64,000 bases of DNA from Guillardia theta CCMP2712 (taxonomy: Eukaryota; Cryptophyceae; Pyrenomonadales; Geminigeraceae), in NCBI RefSeq assembly GCF_000315625.1, contig NW_005434666.1, positions 1 through 64,000 on the forward strand, given 5' to 3'. Positions within the stretch are counted from its first letter, which is position 1; every line of letters begins with the position of its first letter. The notes beneath the pieces were generated by a model, which had not been told where the DNA came from, made no database searches, and saw nothing but the letters and a program-made list of their open reading frames with translations. Shown in pieces: positions 20,173 to 31,299 of the stretch. Position numbers and translations under genes: made by a program.

Positions 20173-21725
20173 TCACCCGGTATGACCGGTAGCTGCACTT
20201 AGGCCGATCTCTGATTGCTGTAGTGGAGAGATAGCAAGAATGTTCTCCCATTCGTAGCGTGATTGCATCATCCGAAGCACCCTCAGGAACTCAAGCCGCA
20301 ATCTACCAATACCGTAAGAGACTTTGAAACCGAGAATCGCACGCACCTCATACACCCTTCTGGTCTGACTGAATGCGCTACATTGTAGGAATCATCCAGC
20401 GGATCCACGATCAGAAGCCTATCCTGATTGGACGTCCTGCATTGTTGATATGCTTCATCTTCATCACCTTCCTTCTGCAAAAGCATCCAAAACTTTATCT
20501 GCTTTGATGTGTCGAATGTCTGCCACGTTGACAGTTAGAAATTAGTCAGAAAAAGCAATTTGAAGATACTTTATATAGGCGGAAGAAAAAAAGATAGAAA
20601 AGAGCCGAGACTGGCTGCATATTGCTTTTATCACTGCTGCTGAAAATAACATCTGGAATGTGTCAACCGGCGGGCTCACGTATGTGATGTATTCTCACCT
20701 CCTGCACCATGCAAAACAAGTGGAGGGAGAACGGGAGGAGAGCATGTTTGCAAAAAGTTGATCATCATTATAAAAAGACCAAATGTGCAGATTCCGCCAG
20801 TACGTGAGCTACAAAGGCCTCTTTGGACAGCCCACAGTTTGACAAGAAACAGCAAGTCAGCAATACGCTTGTCAAAGGCGAGGATAGATCGAAATATGGT
20901 CTTGTGTAGAATTGATGCCTGATTGCAAACGGAGAGGTCTCCATTCATCATGGTTGTCTTGTGCTTGAACAAAACTATGGGCACACGTGCTTTGAAAATT
21001 GGTATGGCTCGGAAATCACCCTCAGTGTTCAAAAGATCAGCGAGTTTTGAAAGTACGATAAGCGAATCATCTTGCGCCGACATATCGAGGTTGAGGACAA
21101 CATCCAAATCACTTCCACGTGTTGCTATCCCGTATGAACTGGAGCCAACCAGGCTTAGAGAGCTGTTGGGGTACAATAGGTCACACAATGATCGTATCCG
21201 CGACTTGACCTCCTCACACTTCTTCTGTTCATCTTCTCCCTTTGAATACTTTGAAACAATCTCAGGTATTCTGAGGTCATATGCCTCAGAGAGCGTAGCA
21301 TTTAGGTCCTTCTGCAGCAAGCAGGGTGCAAACTCTTGCTCAACGATCTCATTCAACCTGATCATTTGTGTCGCTGAAAATTTCTCAGGACAGAGAATTA
21401 TATGCTCAAGAAGAAATCTGGACTCTCCACCAGAATTCTGGTAACTGGAGAATTGAAGTTTCATGGTTTGCAGAATCCGATTACACCGCTGATTCTGCTC
21501 AGTCTTGTCCGTGCAACGCTGAAGGGAAAGTATGTCACAAAGAGTGCGCTTGTAACGTTTGGAAACGTTTCCATGGTGGGTAAAATGCATTCTTGCCTTT
21601 GTTTTTGAACAAGAGTAGGATGCGGTACCCTGGATCAGAACAAGACAATCCAATGCTTTGGATATGAGAAGAAAGGCCACTGGACTTGCTTTTGCGCTAA
21701 CAAAGTGCTGCTTGTAAGCTGACAT
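20173..21725 (-). CDS. Cid1/GLD2-like terminal nucleotidyltransferase
   Basis: The large exon (about 21725-20690) has a polymerase-beta-type nucleotidyltransferase core: LVGSSSYGIATRGSDLDVVL supplies the GS motif and the two metal-binding Asp, and the third Asp is in NGDLSV. The helical central domain follows (LFLVKLWAVQRGL, TFGLFIMMINFL). Downstream exons contain the PAP/25A-associated region (LLIVDPLDDSYNVAHSV) and, after a 53-bp intron, GLRLEFLRVLRMMQ to the TGA at 20173. Members add A or U tails to RNAs. The intron between the large exon and the PAP/25A exons is about 200 bp in my reading and its exact phase is unresolved, so one small exon may be missing. ATG 21725 is the first in frame; residues 1-130 are unlike other members. 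Confidence 0.85.
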
Positions 21726-22208
21726 GATCAGCTCAGAAGACAGCGGCAGTCAGACTCACACATCGAGAATATGAAAGGAAGTTATCCAGCAGCTGATCAT
21801 CCTCCGTGGGTCCACGAGCAAGCATGACATGCCTGCAAGACTCCCGTCACCTGCGCTTCATTCCCCATCCATGCGACCAGTCGGGGCGTGGCCTCGTAAG
21901 TAATCACTCGGGCAAGCAAAAGGGTAGGAAGGGAGTTGCTGTCTTTTCTTTGTCTTATCGAATGCTCCTAGGCAGGCTTGAAGTCAATTTCAGATTAGGC
22001 GACATGCATGGAGGAAATCAAAACGACTTGAGGCGATGGTGAGAGCGGGCACAGGCCAGGCGGCTGATGGGCAGAGAGGATGGTTCTCGCTTCATCCTGT
22101 TCCTCTTACAACGGAAAGAGCGACGACACGCCTCGACGTCTGCTCGCAAGAACAATAACGACCTGAACAATAACTCTTAACCATTTGAAATCTTTTGGGA
22201 AGGGAGCG
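21726..22208. promoter_or_regulatory. Divergent intergenic region
   Basis: About 480 bp between the starts of the nucleotidyltransferase and the ITFG1-like gene. No named element seen. Short frames here have no coding support. Confidence 0.3.
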
Positions 22209-24484
22209 ATGAGTGGCAAAGACCCTTTGTTTTCTGTTTGCTGCGTCATTTTCCTGATTCAGCTTGCGCGAGGGAATGTAGCGAACATATTCAACCCCAC
22301 TAAGATCAGCTCGTTTGCTACTGTTGGCTTCCACCTAAAGCAGGACACAGCAATGCGCTTCTTGCGTGGACGAGTTGGGGCGTTTGGAGACTTCGACAGC
22401 GACATGTACACTGATATGATCTGGATCTCCCAGGACTCCTCAAAGATTCTTGTCTCGCGTTGGGATCCGAATGACAACAACTTCGAGAACCCAGGAAATC
22501 CTACCTCGCTGCAAGCGATTATTACGTTACCTGCAAATGTTACGGACAAGGCCATCAATATCATTCCAGCTGACTTCAATTATGATGGTAAACTTGACTT
22601 GCTTGTCACAGCAACAGACTCGCTGTCTGGTGAGAGCATTCTACTTCTCTATTTTGGCAACAACCGACATTTCACAAGTAAACCACTCAGGCTTGCCTCT
22701 TCTTTTGGACAAACGTTAGTGCTCGAGGCTAATGGAGATATGAAGCCAGACTTGTTTGGCGAGCAGTACCTTGTAGGAGGAGATGGCAAGGAGTACGTTG
22801 CCAGAGGCTTCTGGCTGAATACACTAAGTTCGTGGCCAGACACATGCCTCAACGGCATCCAGGATGGCGAGGAAGAAGAGATTGACTGCGGTGGTCCTTG
22901 CTTGCCATGCCCCTGTCTAGGCTTTGCGTCGCTTGAGTTGTGTGGCTTCAATTTACATACATCAAGAGATATGACAGACAGTGCTTTATGGCCTCTGTCA
23001 CGGACAAGAGCGCACTCATTCGCAGACATCAATGGTGATTGTCTCGCTGATCTGATCCTGGCCAGTGAGAAAGATTTATCGAGCATGTATGAGGTGTGGA
23101 TCAACCGAGGGCCCAATGGAACTATCCCAAACTTTCTTCCACCGGACCAGGACCTTATGCTCTCGCTTCCAAATGGAGCTGGTTCTGTAACAGTTGCAGA
23201 CGTGAATCGAGATGGAAGCCTTGATCTCGTTTATGCTGCTGTGAAGGAGTGCAATTACAAGCTTGCTGACCGAACGTTACAGCAGCCTTCTTCTCCTTGC
23301 CTAGAAAGCCAACTGCTCGTTGCCTACAACAGTCGGACGGACAAAGATCGCCCATCGGGAGCGCTATGTAGTGGCGCAGCGAAAAACACCATAGGTGAAA
23401 AGAGCAGCACAGGACTTCGCGTAGGGACAGTGGTGATGTCAAATGCAGACTTTGCAGGGTCAAGACTGTTGCATAGCAACGAGATTCTCCCAAACAATGT
23501 TGCAGGAGGACAGGGATTCAGTGTGGTGGAAGACTTTGGAATGGATCCGATGATGGTCCGAGCTGGAGATTATGATCTCGACGGATACGTGGATTTGCTT
23601 CTCCCCCTGAGAGACAGAGATCAACAGAGCCGACTTGCGCTGCTAGTCAACACAGGAGGGGGAAAATCTTTCCATAGGAAAGTCTGCGCTTCAGGTTGCG
23701 ATCTTTCTGATTTGAACAGCATCAAAGGAGTGTACGCGGGCTCGTTCTTCGACCTGAATGAGAAGGGGAACATGGACCTTGTCGTACTCCACGTCGACTC
23801 CTCCATGGACCTCAAAGTAAAAATCCTTCAGAGCAACTTCAACGACCAAGGAAACTTGTTCCTGAAGGCGCAAGGGCTCAATGGTGTATGCCCAGAGTGG
23901 TGCCCTCCTCCAACCCCTTTCCCCGACCCGAAACCTTTCGGAGTCAATCAGCATGGCGTTTCTTTCAAGTACATCATGCAGGTAAGCATCAGCAAGCGCT
24001 CTTCTTTGCTCTTCTGATCTCCAGCTTTAGGATCTCTCCAGTCGCAGGTTGACAGCACAAGCAGCCCAGCTACATCAGAGCAGCCACAACGCACTGAATC
24101 TGCCGTATAGCATGTTCGGGCTTGGGCCAGCCTCCTACTACATCGAGCAGTTCTATATGGGCGTGCCGATGTCTCTGCAGTGGGGCCTAGATAGGAGCTA
24201 CATGAGTTGGATGGGTGTCATCCCCAACTCGCAGCTCGTTGTCTCGCCGACAGACAGAGCAAACGTCGACTACTGGTGGATCCAAGCGTATGGTGAGTGC
24301 GAATGGCATCAAGGGAGGCTGGATAACATTCTTTGCAGTTCACCCATCGGAAGGGATTGTGTATGTTGCTATCGTACTCGCCGTGACGCTTCTCGTGCTT
24401 GCAGCATCGATATGGTTCCTCGAACGACGAGAGAAATACCAAGATGAAATGGAAAAGAAGCTAACGGCACACGCATTCTTGTGA
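22209..24484 (+). CDS. ITFG1/TIP-like FG-GAP repeat membrane protein
   Basis: Exons 22209-23981, 24031-24292 and 24339-24484 (introns 49 and 46 bp) encode 726 aa. A signal peptide (VCCVIFLIQLARG) is followed by FG-GAP/beta-propeller calcium-loop repeats: GDFDSDMYTDMIW, ADFNYDGKLDLLV, ADINGDCLADLIL, ADVNRDGSLDLVY, GDYDLDGYVDLLL. Between them is a Cys-rich insert (DCGGPCLPCPC). The C-terminal part has the family signature of ITFG1 (T-cell immunomodulatory protein): LPYSMFGLG, VIPNSQLVVSP, then one transmembrane helix (VYVAIVLAVTLLVLAASIW) and a short charged tail. Topology is a large lumenal or extracellular propeller with one C-terminal anchor. ATG 22209 is chosen because it directly precedes the signal peptide. 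Biochemical function in protists is unknown. Confidence 0.9.
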
Positions 24485-24959
24485 TACTGATGAGAGAACT
24501 GGGAGGGAGAAAACATTTGTTTACTAATATACACGTCCATAACGTCAACAACATTATTGCATTCGAAACGATGAAACTCTATGAAGATCTTCCATAGGCG
24601 TAACCCCAAAACTTTCGGCATAGATCGCCTCTACAGGTGACCTTTGTGGGCGGTCGAATGAGTGGCCGTGCATCTTCCTCATCACCATCTGCAACCAAGT
24701 AAGAAGAAAGCACTACTATTGAGACAGTATTACATTCGCATAGTACCGCGAGCCACTTGTAGCCTGAGATCTTCTCTTGGATCGCCTCTCGTCATTGACT
24801 ATGAAGCTTTGAGTCGCCAAGAATTGTTTAGGCGATGTGCTTCGCTTGTCAAGAAATGAGCGCGAGTGACTGCTGGAGGGATTGACGTTGTGAACGATAT
24901 CAAGGTTCGAGCCCCAAAAGTCCTGGTTCAAAAGTCAACACAACAAAAACCATCAGCTT
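24485..24959. other. Spacer with possible unassigned exon
   Basis: Around 24780-24860 a plus-strand frame reads DYEALSRQELFRRCASLVKK, like a short SAP-type helix pair, but I cannot join it to other exons. Otherwise AT-rich. Confidence 0.3.
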
Positions 24960-25544
24960 TCATTTCACCTTATCGAGCGCTACTGATGGAGCGACCATTG
25001 ACTTGGATGAGGACTTTAACAAGTCAGAGCAATGCATCCAGCGCTCTTCTTCTTGTTGTACTAGTTTTGCCAAAAGCTCTGCCTCGTCTCCATCCAATTC
25101 GTTCTCGCGATTGGATGGCCCGGGATAGCTGTTTTGTCGCAAAATCTGCGGCCTTTCCCTTCCCGCAGGTCCGGCATTCATCCCGTATTGTGCAAGCGGG
25201 CTGACTTGATGACCCAGAGGTCCAGGATCAGATGAGATCCGGGCTTTGAATCTGGAATCACTAGAGCCTGAGCTTGACCTAGTGATCTCATTCTGACATT
25301 TCCTACTACCTCTTGTTGATTTTCGTTCCTTTGCGTTGCAAGCTTGAAGCATTGCACGAGCAGACATCGTCATGGTCACTAATCCAAATGCGATCAACGA
25401 AACATAAACAACTGTCTGAGGATTCGACGAGGCACGATTCAGGCGTGTGTCCGATAAAAACGAGTCCCGAGCTCGCTCCATGGAGTATGCGTTCTGACTG
25501 CTTGTGTTCAAGTGCTGAAGAACTAAGTTTGAGCCCTCGAACAA
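24960..25544 (-). CDS. Hypothetical single-pass membrane protein
   Basis: A 194-codon frame with one hydrophobic segment at about residues 44-62 (TVVYVSLIAFGLVTMTM). A polar Ser/Arg/Gly-rich tail follows, with an acidic helical segment near the end (NELDGDEAELLAKLVQQEEERW). No family recognised. A second open frame overlaps upstream to 25581, so the true start may lie in another exon. Confidence 0.4.
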   Translation of the reverse strand: MFEGSNLVLQHLNTSSQNAYSMERARDSFLSDTRLNRASSNPQTVVYVSLIAFGLVTMTMSARAMLQACNAKERKSTRGSRKCQNEITRSSSGSSDSRFKARISSDPGPLGHQVSPLAQYGMNAGPAGRERPQILRQNSYPGPSNRENELDGDEAELLAKLVQQEEERWMHCSDLLKSSSKSMVAPSVALDKVK

Positions 25545-26233
25545 TCACAGTGTATGCCTTGTCTTGTCTTTGATCTTGCACCCTTTGTGAACAGCTCTTA
25601 CAGCCCTCTAGTCACCTCCATCGAGACAACTCTGGAAACCTAAGGACTGAAAGCTGCAATACTTGCGATGGATTGAAGACAGATACGATGATAAAGGAAC
25701 CGAAGGCCAGACGAGTAGAGCTTGAGGAAGGAGTCGGACAACAACAGGAGACTGATGGGCGAGGAGAACTGCAAGAGGAATACAGTACCCGCCCTCTGAG
25801 AAAAGGAACACAACAATGAAGAGATCAACTTGGTCGAAGAGGACACGAGGAGGAATTGATACGCACGGGAGATCTCGATAAAGATACCTTGAACCCTGCA
25901 AGTTTGAGCCTGGGGATTTCCGGCTTGGGACTTTTAAAAATCAGTTATTGCAAGATTGAGGCTGGATACGGTAGGGGGTAGGGTAGTCCTTGTACCGGTT
26001 TTTTTCCCGATAAAACAGGACCCCATTTGCAACCAATTCGCAGCACAGAAGGGTGTAACGGTACCGTGATATTTAAATATATTTATCAAAGCTGGTACTA
26101 TACGACCTCCACAGAACGGCAGAAGCGGGAAAGGTCTTGAAGAAGCTTAGTTTGGTCATATCTAAATGCTCCCGTGGTCACCTGCTGACCTCTTTCTCGG
26201 AAGGGGTCGCTGACAGCCACACGAAACTTTAAC
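25545..26233. other. Spacer without a supported gene
   Basis: Mixed sequence with a minus-strand Ser/Leu-rich open frame (25608-25901) of no recognisable family. The right part is AT-rich (ATATTTAAATATATTTATC near 26070) and probably regulatory for the next gene. Confidence 0.35.
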
Positions 26234-26881
26234 GTGTTTCAGGAGTTCATAGTTGAATATTCCAACTTAGAGGAATTGATCTCCCGAAATTCGAAATCCT
26301 TTGCCCGTAGATCGACAAAGTCAATTCAATGTTCAATTGCAAATTTGATTTTGCAAACTTTGAACAACATTAGCAGGGGAAAGTACTCGAATGGTTGCGG
26401 AAACATCCGCATGCCCACCGAGAGAAGGGCGGGGACTGTCAAACCACCGGTTGTTTCGACCGAATTTGGAGGGATGATTCTAGGTACTATCGGTTATTTC
26501 CGCTGCTTGCTAGACTGTGATTTTACTACTGGAACTTGGTTGACACAAGCACTCACAGTGATCATGGCATGCGTGCAACAAGCGATGGATCCGCTTGCTA
26601 TTAGCACCATGCAACAGAACTTCGACGATCTCTTTTCTTTTGACATTGACATAGTCGAAGAAAAGATTGACACCATTCTAGGGAGTGATTGGATACAATC
26701 AGTACCTGTCCGAAACAAAGATTCAAGCTGCAAAGCAGAACTCGAGGATGAAAAAGAAGAATATCTCAAGTTGTTTGGTATTCAGAAGGACCTAGACAGC
26801 TACTTGGCCCAAGAAATTTCTGGCAGGAACCATCAGTCTGAAGAAAGCGAAAAGCTTTCAAAATATCTGAACATTTGGTAG
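26234..26881 (+). CDS. Hypothetical protein, probably the 3' exon of a longer gene
   Basis: A 215-codon open frame without an ATG near its left edge; it begins just at a TTTCAG splice acceptor (26235-26240), so an upstream exon is likely. The sequence is helical (ILQTLNNISR, LTVIMACVQQAMDPL) with an acidic end (EDEKEEYLKLFGIQKDLDSYL). No family recognised. Confidence 0.4.
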   Translation: MFQEFIVEYSNLEELISRNSKSFARRSTKSIQCSIANLILQTLNNISRGKYSNGCGNIRMPTERRAGTVKPPVVSTEFGGMILGTIGYFRCLLDCDFTTGTWLTQALTVIMACVQQAMDPLAISTMQQNFDDLFSFDIDIVEEKIDTILGSDWIQSVPVRNKDSSCKAELEDEKEEYLKLFGIQKDLDSYLAQEISGRNHQSEESEKLSKYLNIW

Positions 26882-27516
26882 CATTTTGATTATTCTTCCC
26901 AAGTCCGTGTTTTCTGAGAGTGGTTCTCTAAATCCTTTTTGTAAAACGCATCCAATTGATTAAAAATCTTCAAAGCATCTATGCATGGAAATGCTTGTGT
27001 TTGTTTCAATCTGATGAAGTTCCCTGCTGAGATTCACTGGGATACTCAGGAATGTTTGTCTCATGCTATCTTAATGAAAAATCATCCTTGTTGGAAATGT
27101 GGCCGACAAACACCGAAACCATCGAAAAGCGGGCAGAGCGGACCATAGCCCTGATGCGATCTGAACATTCCATGCACATCAAGAAGTACTCGAACCCCTG
27201 TGGGTGCAAAGCACCCAAGTCTTCATATGCTGCATCGGGAAATTGCTGGAAAAATCAATTCAACAAGCAACCTGAAGAAACAATAAGTGACCCCAAACAA
27301 GCTTGGCTCAAACTAAACTTGCTGTCCAGGTGCTGAGGATGACAATTCTAGAGTCTGGTCATGATTCCACATCGTGACTGTGAATGGCTGACTTTCTGTT
27401 CGACTGGTGGATAGTATGACTGTGCGAAACCTTATCACGGGCACAACTTGGCAAATACCGTGGGGCCGTAAGAAGTTCACCTTGCTATGACTCTGCCTCC
27501 TTACTTCAACTTAGGT
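26882..27516. other. Spacer with a short open frame
   Basis: A plus-strand frame at 27052-27336 (94 codons, CGCKAPKSS, ETISDPKQAWLKLN) could be coding but has no family or splice support. The rest is non-coding by eye. Confidence 0.3.
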
Positions 27517-28110
27517 AGAGGAGGCTTAACCCTAACACACAGGCCATACGGCTTGAAGAGAAACGAGGGTGAGAACCAACCCTTACCCTGGACCTTTCCC
27601 CCCGCGCCATGCCGGCGATGTCGCTCAGTGGCCGCCGCCGAAGGAATAAGACGCATACCGGAACGCACCCCGGGCCCGCGACGATGGCAGCGAAAGACAG
27701 GAAGGCCTTGAGCTGATGAAAGATCCTGGACCGGATGCATTTACAAGTCGGATCACCTGAGACGTCTTGCGAGGCCGAGAGACCATCCAGTGCTGCCGTT
27801 ACCTTGTTCGACAGTCGCCGTGCGATCTGCCAGCCACCACAGCCTGCAGCGCAACACACAGAGTCATCCTGCAAGAGTCCATCAGTGCTGGCGATGATGG
27901 GAAGAAAGGCTTTTGGCGGGATGCGCTGAGCATATGCATCACGATGCCCTGCGACTCGGATTTTCCTCTGTGCTGTAATGCTGCTGTTTGCAGTTCGCTC
28001 CCAGCCAGGTTTCGGACATTTCCCGATTATACCAGCCAGTTTGCTCCGAGCCAGGTTTCGGGCATTTTCCACCTATGCCGGTCAGTTTGCTCCGAGCGTT
28101 GTTAAAAACT
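27517..28110 (+). repeat. Dispersed element, copy B
   Basis: Homologous to 17716-18395, and shorter. It starts with GAGGCTTAACCCTAACAC then ACAGGCCATACGGC, and shares the blocks listed for copy A. It lacks most of the short insertions of copy A. The minus strand carries an open frame (SGDPTCKCIRSRIF) whose counterpart in copy A (SGDPTCKRMTRSRIF) is disrupted. This could reflect an ancient coding sequence or chance. Confidence 0.8.
27991..28097 (+). repeat. 46-bp tandem duplication at the end of element copy B
   Basis: Two units of 46 bp starting CAGTTCGCTCCCAGCC and CAGTTTGCTCCGAGCC, plus a partial third unit. The same CAGTTTGCTCCGAGC start occurs once in copy A. The reverse complement of the core also appears in GC-rich island 5 near 61455. 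Confidence 0.75.
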
Positions 28111-29230
28111 GTGACACGTGGCATGCTGCCATGTTACATGCTACCAAGTCCAGGATCAATCCCTGCCCATCTGCCTCCAGTAGCCGGCCAGGGGCTGCAG
28201 TTGCGGAAGTTCAAACATCCCCTACGTGATGAACATCAGGGCCATGTTGGGGCAAACATTCTTCCTGGTGCCGAGAACGCCTTGCACATGGACGCGGTAT
28301 CTCCCCCCTGAATCTTTCATGGGGGTACTGAGGACGGCATTGTACTTTTAATGCGCATCAGTCCATAACGGGTTGCGGTGCTTGCGGGTTGCCATGTGTG
28401 TCGGGTCCTGCCAGGATGACGGAGAAATCATCCGACGGGTGGCAGTTATGCAGTGCAGCAAGAGGTCAATCGGCAGTCCATGAAGAACTGGTTGCCAGTA
28501 GCAGCCACCAAGCTCATGGCTCCCGGAAGTGCTGCCCACTGCCAGAAAGAATCCTAAGGTTTGGAGGAAGCTTCCATATCTGAGTGCCAGATCGTGTGCG
28601 CAGGGGGAAAATGACTCAGTGAGACAGAAGTTCATTGAACCGGGTGGCCTGGTACTCGGCGAAGTCACAGTGGAGTCTGACAGTAGAGAAAGGGGAACTG
28701 CAGGAGGGATTGAGCCGTGAGCACCCGCTGGGCTGGGATGAACTTCCGTTGAAAGCAAACTGGCAGACGTCCCCAATAAATCAGGCGAGGGGATCATAGC
28801 TATGATCCTCTTCTTCCAGTCGTAGCGCAATGAAGCTCCGCCCCTGCTCCGCCTGCCGGCAGCGGACTCAAGAGCTTCAAGGAGCCAGTAGAGTGGCGGG
28901 GGTCACGTAAAACATTTGTATGGCGTGAGAAATTCCCTGTGACACCATTCATATATATATTAAATTGGAGTTACAACGATTTAAAAAGGATTTTTGCTTC
29001 AAATACTTGCATGAGATAGCTAAAATGTCGTGAAAATAGTAAAAAAGGTACAAATGCTCCCAACAAAATCGGTTTTAGTTGTATGGATTGTCCGTGCTAT
29101 ACAACGAGTGTTTTAAAAAAGAAGGATATGATATTGGGGCCAGGTGCATTTCGACCTCTTGGGTCGGCAATGGCGAGCGCACGAGGAGGGATAGAGTGGA
29201 GTCAAAAACGCCATAAAAACCAAGCGAAAT
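28111..29230. other. Spacer without a supported gene
   Basis: Contains a minus-strand 160-codon open frame (28348-28830) rich in Ser, Pro and Leu with no recognisable domain. I treat it as chance. Confidence 0.4.
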
Positions 29231-29325
29231 GATGTGAGATGAAAAGAAACAGTGAATGGAATGAAATGAGATGAAAAGAAACAGTGATTGAAATGATATG
29301 AGATGAAAAGAAACAGTGAATGGTG
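29231..29325 (+). repeat. 32-bp tandem repeat, three units
   Basis: Three purine-rich units of 32 bp sharing GAGATGAAAAGAAACAGTGA, differing at a few bases. There is no spacer between units, so it is a minisatellite and not a CRISPR array. Confidence 0.85.
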
Positions 29326-29723
29326 TCATGTGCATTGACGTGTCGAGGAAAAGTAGAATAGAGAAGTAGCGAGTGCAATTTGATTGGATGTCTGACGATG
29401 TGTGTAAGATTCCTGAGTAGAACGAGACATACTGCTTTGTTTCAGCCATGAAGGATGTTTTTTTTTTGTCTGATTTCCAACTTAGATTTTTGATAATCTG
29501 CATAATGCACGTCCAAACCTCGACAAAGTGATTCAGACTAAGTCGGAATGGATACTGATTCCCTGCAAAGGTAAACTTGATTCGATTCTAGCGTGTGTGT
29601 CTCGCTTTTGTCAAACCTCCTGAATTTCATCCTCAACCTTGCAGAGCGTTCTTGAGTTATCGCTCACCAAACACGTCACCGAGGCACTATCGGATTCCAA
29701 GCTCACAAACCAAACAAGGAAAC

Positions 29724-31160
29724 ATGCCAGTGAGCGCCAGTGAACAAGAAGCTGCACAAGATCCCATTGACAGTGACGAGGAAAGCGACAAAATATACGC
29801 AGCAGCAGGCAACTCGCATCATACACATGAAGCCTTGTTTCTTGTACAAGAATCTCTTGGAAGCAAGTCAGGTATACGTGACCAAGACAGTCACGGGAGG
29901 GAAAGGAAAGAAGAGATACGAAGATCTCTTCCAGGTATGCATGCGCTAGAATCTATTGATAATGTTTTATGATTGCGATACTACAGGCCCAGTAAAGAAC
30001 GACTCCGGCTATCAGGGAGTCATTGAAGTCAGGGACTCACACGTGTCTTTGCGGGGAATGCACTGTAAGAAAAAAGATGATTGCCATCGTAAATCTTGAC
30101 GGACGGCGCAGTATTTTGCAGCATAAGTGGAGATGGAAGGCTCGAGATATTTTCCGCATTGAGTTACCGGTATATTCACTATACGTATTGAATCATTCGA
30201 CTTGCTAAATCAGAAATAGAGATAAGATCTGCCCCGTTGGAGTCTTCGATCTCAACCAGACATTTGTATGTTGGCAGAGTTTGTCCTTGAACTTTCACTC
30301 AAATATGACTCGAATTTAAGGTTGGAGTGATTCAATCTATTCCAACTATGTTCACGTTAAGTACGTTCACCGTAACAAGGTTTGTTAAATCACTTCCTCG
30401 GTGCGCTTTTGATGGATAGCATGCCAGTGTCGAGGACATAGAGCGGAATGAAGGCGATGTGCTGTACTGCTTCAACGATGTGAGTTTAAACACGTGATAT
30501 TTTCTAGTTATGACATGATGCAGTCTCCATCTGCATGTTTGGAGTGGGTCTTTGCCCTCACGGTGTGCGAAGAGTGCGAGTCTTTTGTTCAACTCGTAAC
30601 ACCAACGTTTCAGGAATACGGAGCAAAGACAAATTTTGCCTTAGAGGAAGTGGATGAAAGAGGTGAGATCATCTTTCCGAGATTTTTCTGGTCTCTTTTC
30701 TGAGGTGCCGATTTTTTTTTCCGTCAGATGAACTGAAAAGAAAGGCGAGGTATGATGCACAGTCCTTGCGTCTGAGATGATTGACTTGTTGGGGCAGGGG
30801 AGGTTGCAGACACAGTCAATCCAAGTCATTGTCACCACTCCCTCGTTTCAAGAGATTAAATCTTGGTAGCCTTGCCGACCTGATCTTAGGGTCTGACGAT
30901 CGATTTGACGTTCAAATCACAGAAGACATCGTTGTGTCGCGAACCGAAAGTGACATGTCGGATGCGGTATGCTCTTTGTGTTCGCCTTGAGCCCTTGCTG
31001 ACAGCTTTGGTGCGCACAGGGCACCGAAGAAAGCTTGTGGATACCTAGAAGCAAACTGGAAATAATGGATGGGAAAGCAAAAGAGCTGGAAGGACAGGTT
31101 GGAGTCCCTGGAGGCGGTTCCAAGGAAATTCCAGGTCTGAGGACTTGTCGAAATCGAAAT
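29724..31160 (+). CDS. Possible multi-exon gene with a PH-like region
   Basis: From ATG 29724 the first exon is acidic (SASEQEAAQDPIDSDEESD). A chain of candidate exons follows, separated by about 40-55 bp GT-AG introns: VYVTKTVTGGKGKKRYEDLF, GYQGVIEVRDSHVSLRG, HKWRWKARDIFRIELP, VGVIQSIPTMFTLST, SPSACLEWVFALTV and a charged tail (FDVQITEDIVVSRTESDMSDA, SKLEIMDGKAKELEGQ). The order basic strand, KWRWKAR, then CLEWVFAL as a terminal helix recalls a pleckstrin-homology domain. The junction phases are not all resolved, so this is a partial model and the PH idea is tentative. Confidence 0.35.
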
Positions 31161-31299
31161 TGTTAATTCTATGCGCAGTCATTGGTAGATCTCCCAGCTC
31201 TCCATGTTGCAGCACAAACAGACGATCCAGCTCGCCCATTGCTTTCTTGACAAGTTTATTCCAAGCATCGTAAAGATAAATGTTGAATCTATCACTGTT

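Noticed and set aside
28348-28830. 160-codon minus-strand frame
   Set aside because: Ser/Pro/Leu-rich without domain, and no splice or codon support.
29231-29325. CRISPR-like array
   Set aside because: Units are contiguous with no unique spacers, and the genome is eukaryotic; the same applies to the arrays at 34465, 56985 and 60905.
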